Of a stretch of DNA of 9,860 bases, positions 6,183-9,860 are shown piece by piece (positions within the stretch are counted from its first letter, which is position 1; each line of letters opens with the position of its first letter). Origin of the DNA: Clostridia bacterium (GTDB lineage: Bacteria > Bacillota > Clostridia > Oscillospirales > SIG627); NCBI GenBank assembly GCA_017453605.1, contig JAFTEP010000061.1, positions 1-9,860 on the forward strand. Reading direction: 5' to 3'. Position numbers and translations under genes: made by a program. The notes beneath the pieces were generated by a model that saw only the letters and a program-made list of their open reading frames with translations, had not been told where the DNA came from and did not search any database.

Positions 6183-7226
6183 ATGAAGCTGACGATGCGC
6201 TGGTACGGCGAAGACGATCCGGTCACTCTCGACAGGATCCGGCAGATCCCGACGATGACCGGGATCGTGAGCGCCGTATACGACGTGAAGCCGGGCGGAG
6301 TCTGGAGCGAAGAGAGCATCGCGAAGATCAAAAAGAGCGCCGCCGACCACGGGCTCGAATTCGAGGTGGTCGAGAGCGTTCCCGTCCCGGAGGACATCAA
6401 GCTCGGGAACTCCAACGCCCGAGAATTCACCGAAAACTACTGCGAGAATTTAAAAAGGCTCGGAAAAGCGGGCGTGAAGTGCGTCTGCTACAACTTCATG
6501 CCGGTCTTCGACTGGCTCAGGAGCGAACTCAAAAAGATCCAGCCCGACGGAGCGAACGCCCTCGCCTACGACCAGAAGACCGTCGAGGCGATGGATCCTC
6601 TGAAAGGCGACCTGGCGCTCCCCGGCTGGGACGCAAGCTACACCAAGGAACAGCTCAAGGACCTCATCGGTCAGTATCACAAACTCGGAGAGGAAGGTCT
6701 CTGGGAGAACCTCGCGACATTCCTGAAAAAGGTGATCCCAGCGGCGAGAGAGGCCGGCATAAAGATGGCGATCCACCCGGACGATCCGCCCTGGGGACTG
6801 TTCGGCCTGCCGAGGATAGTGACGAACACTCCCAACCTCGAAAGGCTCCTTTCGACCGTCGACGACGTCCACAACGGTCTGACCTTCTGCACCGGCTCGC
6901 TCGGGGCGGACGTGAACAACGACCTTGTGAAAATGGCGGATCACTTCGCCGAAAGGATCCACTTCGCTCACCTGAGAAACATCCTCATCACCGGCGACAG
7001 ACGCTTCGAGGAAGTCGGACATCCCTCGAAAAGCGGCTCGTTCGATATGTACGGGATCGTCAGGGCGCTCGTGAAAAAGGGCTTCGACGGTTACGTCAGA
7101 CCGGATCACGGAAGGATGATCTGGGGCGAGGACGGAAGAAAGGGCTACGGACTTTACGACAGGGCGCTGGGCGCCGCATATTTAGCCGGTCTCTTCGAGG
7201 CCGCCGAAAAGGAGCTTGGAAAATGA
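6183..7226 (+). CDS. uxuA: D-mannonate dehydratase
   Basis: The 347-residue protein matches the UxuA family, which dehydrates D-mannonate to 2-keto-3-deoxy-D-gluconate in the glucuronate/fructuronate branch of hexuronate catabolism. It is a metal-dependent TIM-barrel enzyme. Visible family signatures are MRWYGEDDPVTLDRIRQIP at the start (5-23), CYNFMPVFDW (102-111), IHPDDPPWGLFGLPRI (197-212), FCTGSLGA (235-242), HFAHLRN (260-266), HPSKSGSFDM (280-289) and RPDHGRMIWGE (306-316). H198, C236, one of the HFAH histidines and D308/H309 correspond to the metal and catalytic residues known for this family. The start has an excellent AGGAGG site. The stop overlaps the next start as ATGA, and an AAGGAG site for that gene lies inside the 3' end. 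It is the first gene of the plus-strand operon and probably under the divergent AraC regulator. Confidence 0.95.
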   Translation: MKLTMRWYGEDDPVTLDRIRQIPTMTGIVSAVYDVKPGGVWSEESIAKIKKSAADHGLEFEVVESVPVPEDIKLGNSNAREFTENYCENLKRLGKAGVKCVCYNFMPVFDWLRSELKKIQPDGANALAYDQKTVEAMDPLKGDLALPGWDASYTKEQLKDLIGQYHKLGEEGLWENLATFLKKVIPAAREAGIKMAIHPDDPPWGLFGLPRIVTNTPNLERLLSTVDDVHNGLTFCTGSLGADVNNDLVKMADHFAERIHFAHLRNILITGDRRFEEVGHPSKSGSFDMYGIVRALVKKGFDGYVRPDHGRMIWGEDGRKGYGLYDRALGAAYLAGLFEAAEKELGK

Positions 7227-8047
7227 GAAAGATCTTTGTCATCACCGGCGCGGACGGAGTGCTTTGCAGCGGCTTCGCGAAATTCCTCGCGCTGGGCGGA
7301 GCGACGGTCGCGCTCCTGGACCTGAACGGAGAGGCCGCGGAAAAGGTCGCCGCCGAGATCAGAAAGAACGGAGGCGCCGCGCACGCATACCAGACGGACT
7401 GCCTGAATAAAGACTCCCTCATCGCGACCCGCGAGAAGGTGCGCCGCGAGATGGGAAGCTGCGACGTGCTGATAAACGGCGCAGGCGGCAACAATCCCAA
7501 ATGCACGACCGCTCACGAGACCTACGAGAAGGGCGACGAGCACGAGACGGAACTGATGACCTTCTTCAATATGCCGACCGCGGGCTTTGATTTCGTGTTC
7601 GATCTCAACCTCAAAGGAGTTCTCCTGCCGACCCAGGTCTTCGTGCCCGATATGCTCGGCAGACCAGGCTGCAGCGGCATAAACATTTCCTCGATGAACG
7701 CATACAGACCCCTGACGAAGATCCCCGCGTACTCCGCGGCGAAAGCGGCGGTGTCCAACTTCACCGCGTGGCTCGCCGTCCACTTCGCGGGCGAGGGCAT
7801 AAGGGTGAACGCGATCGCTCCAGGCTTCTTCGTGACCAATCAGAACCGCGCCCTGCTCTTCGACAGCGAGGGCAAGCCGACCGCGAGGACCGACAAGATC
7901 CTGCGCTCCACTCCGATGGGACGCTTCGGCGAGCCCGAGGAGCTGTGGGGCACCCTCGAATGGCTCGCTGACGAAAAGAAATCCGGATTCGTGACGGGCA
8001 TCACAGTGCCTGTAGACGGCGGATTCAGCTCGTATTCCGGAGTGTGA
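7223..8047 (+). CDS. SDR-family D-fructuronate reductase (D-mannonate oxidoreductase)
   Basis: This 274-residue short-chain dehydrogenase has the NAD(P)-binding loop TGADGVLCSGFA (8-19), INGAGGNNP (84-92), an active-site SSMNAY (156-161) and YSAAK (Y170, K174). The segments LNLKGVLLPTQVF, IPAYSAAKAAVSNFTAWLAVHF and NAIAPGFFVTNQNRALLF (parts of 128-213), plus the end PVDGGFSSYSGV, are characteristic of the SDR subgroup that travels with uxuA. In Bacillus this subgroup is the D-mannonate oxidoreductase, replacing the unrelated long-chain UxuB of E. coli. Reaction: D-fructuronate + NAD(P)H to D-mannonate, which feeds UxuA. The ATG at 7223 overlaps the uxuA stop and has AAGGAG 8 nt upstream. The same frame is open far upstream through uxuA, but the ribosome site and the Rossmann start fix this ATG. 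Substrate assignment rests on subgroup and context. Confidence 0.9.
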   Translation: MRKIFVITGADGVLCSGFAKFLALGGATVALLDLNGEAAEKVAAEIRKNGGAAHAYQTDCLNKDSLIATREKVRREMGSCDVLINGAGGNNPKCTTAHETYEKGDEHETELMTFFNMPTAGFDFVFDLNLKGVLLPTQVFVPDMLGRPGCSGINISSMNAYRPLTKIPAYSAAKAAVSNFTAWLAVHFAGEGIRVNAIAPGFFVTNQNRALLFDSEGKPTARTDKILRSTPMGRFGEPEELWGTLEWLADEKKSGFVTGITVPVDGGFSSYSGV

Positions 8048-8051
8048 AAAA

Positions 8052-8888
8052 ATGAAAGAGTTTCACATCTACGCCTTCTCCGACGAAGCCGCTCCCTCTC
8101 TCGAAGGACAGATCAGAGCGCTGAAAAGGAACGCGCTCGAGGGGATGGAGATCAGGAACGTCGGCAAGGTCAACGTTTCGGATCTGACCCCGGCGCAGGC
8201 GAAAGCGATCTCGAAAAGGCTCGATGACGAAGGGCTGAAAGTGAGATCGCTCGGCTCCCCTCTCGGGAAGATCAAGATCACCGAAAGCTTTGCCGAACAC
8301 CTCGACAAGGTGAAGAGGACTATCGAGACCGCCGCGATCCTCGGAGCGTCCAGGATAAGGATGTTCAGCTTCTATATACCGAAGGGAGAGGATCCGGAAC
8401 AGTATTTCGGAGAAGTCACCGACAGGCTCGGGAGGATGCTTGACGCCGCCCGCGACTGCGGAGTCACGCTATGCCACGAGAACGAAAAGGGCATCTACGG
8501 CGACGTCGCCGCGAGGTGTCTGAAGCTCCACGAGGCTCTCCCGGAGCTGAAAGCGGTGTTCGATCCGGCAAACTTCATCCAGTGCTCTCAGCCGACCCTC
8601 GAAGCGTTCGGGATGCTGGAAAAGTATATTGACTACCTGCACATCAAGGACGCGCTCCCCGACGGGAGGGTCGTCCCCGCGGGAGAGGGCGCCGGAGAGA
8701 TCGGGGCGATACTGAAAAAGACCTCCTGCGCTTATCTCACGCTGGAGCCGCATCTGAAGGTCTTCGACGGCTTTGCCGCTCTCGAGACCGCGGGCGCGAC
8801 ACTCGACGGAGTGAAGGTCTATCCCGACAACGACAGCGCGTTCGACGCCGCCTGCGCGGCGCTCGGGACACTGACTCAAAAATTATAA
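8052..8888 (+). CDS. Sugar phosphate isomerase/epimerase-type TIM-barrel protein (AP2Ec family)
   Basis: This 278-residue protein belongs to the xylose-isomerase-like TIM-barrel superfamily. Likely metal and substrate residues are seen in LCHENEKGIYGD (140-151), VFDPANFIQC (169-178), YLHIKDA (195-201) and VPAGEGAGEI (208-217), with a further acid in LTLEPHL (229-235). Members act as epimerases, isomerases, dehydratases or, in oxidative glycoside pathways, as lyases on keto-sugars; the sequence alone does not say which. It starts 4 bp after the SDR stop, with GGAG 9 nt upstream inside the SDR's last codons, so it is part of the same transcript. Its substrate should connect to a uronate or glycoside because of the flanking uxuA/SDR pair and the following Gfo/Idh/MocA gene. 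I cannot name a specific reaction. Confidence 0.88.
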   Translation: MKEFHIYAFSDEAAPSLEGQIRALKRNALEGMEIRNVGKVNVSDLTPAQAKAISKRLDDEGLKVRSLGSPLGKIKITESFAEHLDKVKRTIETAAILGASRIRMFSFYIPKGEDPEQYFGEVTDRLGRMLDAARDCGVTLCHENEKGIYGDVAARCLKLHEALPELKAVFDPANFIQCSQPTLEAFGMLEKYIDYLHIKDALPDGRVVPAGEGAGEIGAILKKTSCAYLTLEPHLKVFDGFAALETAGATLDGVKVYPDNDSAFDAACAALGTLTQKL

Positions 8889-8904
8889 AAAGGAGATAAA
8901 CAAA

Positions 8905-9654
8905 ATGAAGATCGGAGCACAGTTTTACACGATCAGGGAAGCCTGCAAGACCCCGGAAGGACTTTTTGAGAGCATGAAAAAGGTCGCCGACATGGGCTAC
9001 ACGACGATCCAGCTCTCGGGCGTGTGCAGATACGACTATGACTGGATGGCCCAAAAGCTCGCCGAGACCGGGCTGAAATGCGTCCTGACGCACAACCCCG
9101 CCGAAAGGCTCCTGAGCCAGCCCGATAAGGTCGCCCGGGACAACAATACGATCGGCTGCAAATACGTCGGACTCGGCTCGTACGCCTTCCACCGGGACAG
9201 CCCGGATCAGCCGAAGGACTTCGCGGAATACTACACGCGTACCGCGCAGGTCATCAGGGACGGCGGCGGATATTTCATGTACCACAACCACGACAGAGAG
9301 TTTTTGAAATACGGCGGGAAGACGATCCTCCAGCTCCTCGCGGAGGTCATGCCCGCGGAGCTCATGGGCTTCACTCTCGACACCTTCTGGGTGCAGGTCG
9401 GCGGCGGCGATCCGGCTTACTGGATCGAAAAGCTCTCCGGCAGAGTGCCCTGCGTGCATCTGAAGGACGCCGGATACAAGCAGCAGATGCTCCCGGTAGG
9501 AGAAGGCAACATCAACTTCGACAGGATCTTCGCCGCCTGCGAGAAAGCGGGAACTGAATATCTTCTGGTCGAACAGGACGACTGCAGCGGACAGGATCCC
9601 TTCGACTGCCTGAGAAGAAGCTGCGAATACTTAAAGAGCGTCGGTCTCGACTGA
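8905..9654 (+). CDS. Second sugar phosphate isomerase/epimerase-type TIM-barrel protein
   Basis: This 249-residue protein starts MKIGAQFYTIRE, a common opening in this family, and is only distantly like its upstream neighbour. Probable metal-site segments are FMYHNHDREF (124-133), GFTLDTFWVQVGGGDP (155-170, D159), CVHLKDAG (183-190, H185), LPVGEGNINF (196-205, E200) and LLVEQDD (220-226, E223). The YHNHDREF plus DTFWVQ pattern is frequent in proteins encoded beside Gfo/Idh/MocA dehydrogenases, as here, and such pairs are thought to act in sequence on keto-sugars. An AGGAG site lies 9 nt before the ATG, and the gap to the preceding gene is 16 bp. The exact substrate and whether it isomerises, epimerises or eliminates is not visible. 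IolE/IolI-like functions are possible but no other inositol genes are present. Confidence 0.88.
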   Translation: MKIGAQFYTIREACKTPEGLFESMKKVADMGYTTIQLSGVCRYDYDWMAQKLAETGLKCVLTHNPAERLLSQPDKVARDNNTIGCKYVGLGSYAFHRDSPDQPKDFAEYYTRTAQVIRDGGGYFMYHNHDREFLKYGGKTILQLLAEVMPAELMGFTLDTFWVQVGGGDPAYWIEKLSGRVPCVHLKDAGYKQQMLPVGEGNINFDRIFAACEKAGTEYLLVEQDDCSGQDPFDCLRRSCEYLKSVGLD

Positions 9655-9679
9655 AAATAAAGAGAAAGGTGACAAAAAA

Positions 9680-9860
9680 ATGATAAGACTCGGAATTCTC
9701 GGATTCGGCAACATGGGCACCGGACACGCGAAGAACATAATCGCGGGGAAATGCCCCGAGATCGAGATCGCGGCGGTCTGCGATCTCAAGCAGGAAAGAC
9801 TCGACGCGGCAAAGGAAATGCTCGGCGACGGCGTGACCTATTTCACCGACGCGATAAAGA
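9680..9860 (+). CDS. Gfo/Idh/MocA-family NAD(P)-dependent oxidoreductase, N-terminal part
   Basis: The window ends after 60 codons of an open frame that starts MIRLGILGFGNMGTGHAKNI. GFGNMG (8-13) is the GxGxxG dinucleotide-binding loop of a Rossmann fold, and IAAVCDLKQERLDAAKEM (about 31-48) gives the second strand, whose end (CDL) contacts the cofactor ribose. That arrangement, with a conserved His after the loop and AVCD, is typical of the Gfo/Idh/MocA family, which oxidises or reduces hydroxyl groups of sugars and inositols. An AAAGGTG site lies 8 nt before the ATG, and the gap to the preceding isomerase-like gene is 25 bp, so it belongs to the operon. The C-terminal substrate-binding half is outside the window, so specificity cannot be judged. 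Confidence 0.87.
   Translation, partial: MIRLGILGFGNMGTGHAKNIIAGKCPEIEIAAVCDLKQERLDAAKEMLGDGVTYFTDAIK

Noticed and set aside
6479..7222. The SDR frame is open about 740 bp upstream through uxuA, which could suggest a 522-residue protein
   Set aside because: The upstream part translates to Arg-rich nonsense in the wrong frame of uxuA. The SDR has its own AAGGAG and ATG at 7223.
1..9860. Mobile element, CRISPR array, tRNA or rRNA
   Set aside because: No transposase or integrase, regularly spaced repeats, tRNA-like cloverleaf with CCA/anticodon features, or rRNA-like stretch was found on either strand by reading.

Overview
The window looks like a chromosomal segment of an anaerobic Bacillota, most likely an uncultured, fairly GC-rich Clostridia-type gut or rumen bacterium. 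This rests on the very large tandem 2-hydroxyacyl-CoA dehydratase activase, a Clostridia-like lysA, strong AGGAGG-type ribosome binding sites and SDR-type hexuronate genes. The placement is inference; no rRNA or marker gene is present and GC was judged by eye.

The layout is two divergent blocks. The left block (1-6082) is all on the minus strand. In transcription order it holds an AraC-family regulator (6082/6043 to 5198), lysA for diaminopimelate decarboxylase (5082-3787) with a consensus-like sigma-A promoter, a 981-residue double activase plus DUF2229-type protein (3730-785), and, overlapping it by ATGA, an HgdB-like 2-hydroxyacyl-CoA dehydratase D-component protein that runs off the left edge. 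This last gene has one in-frame TAG codon at 593-591, exactly where the family has the Tyr of a Cys-Tyr-Pro-Ala motif. The reading frame stays open and fully conserved for the remaining 196 codons. It is either a nonsense mutation, an assembly error or a recoded/suppressed codon, and is the most striking thing in the window.

The right block (6183 to the end) is a plus-strand operon with tight spacing: mannonate dehydratase (uxuA), an SDR-type fructuronate reductase (D-mannonate oxidoreductase), two different xylose-isomerase-like TIM-barrel proteins, and the start of a Gfo/Idh/MocA oxidoreductase. The first two genes catalyse D-fructuronate to D-mannonate to 2-keto-3-deoxygluconate, so the operon serves hexuronate use. 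The last three have the composition of oxidation/epimerisation or 3-keto-glycoside modules, which suggests they prepare or release an unusual uronate or glycoside.

The AraC regulator and the uxuA operon are divergent. The roughly 140 bp between their probable starts hold back-to-back promoters, a 12-bp palindrome inside the araC promoter and a 23-bp-spaced direct repeat (ATGCGNNTTTT), together a plausible control region. No tRNA, rRNA, CRISPR array, insertion sequence or clear intrinsic terminator was seen. No gap between genes exceeds about 140 bases.
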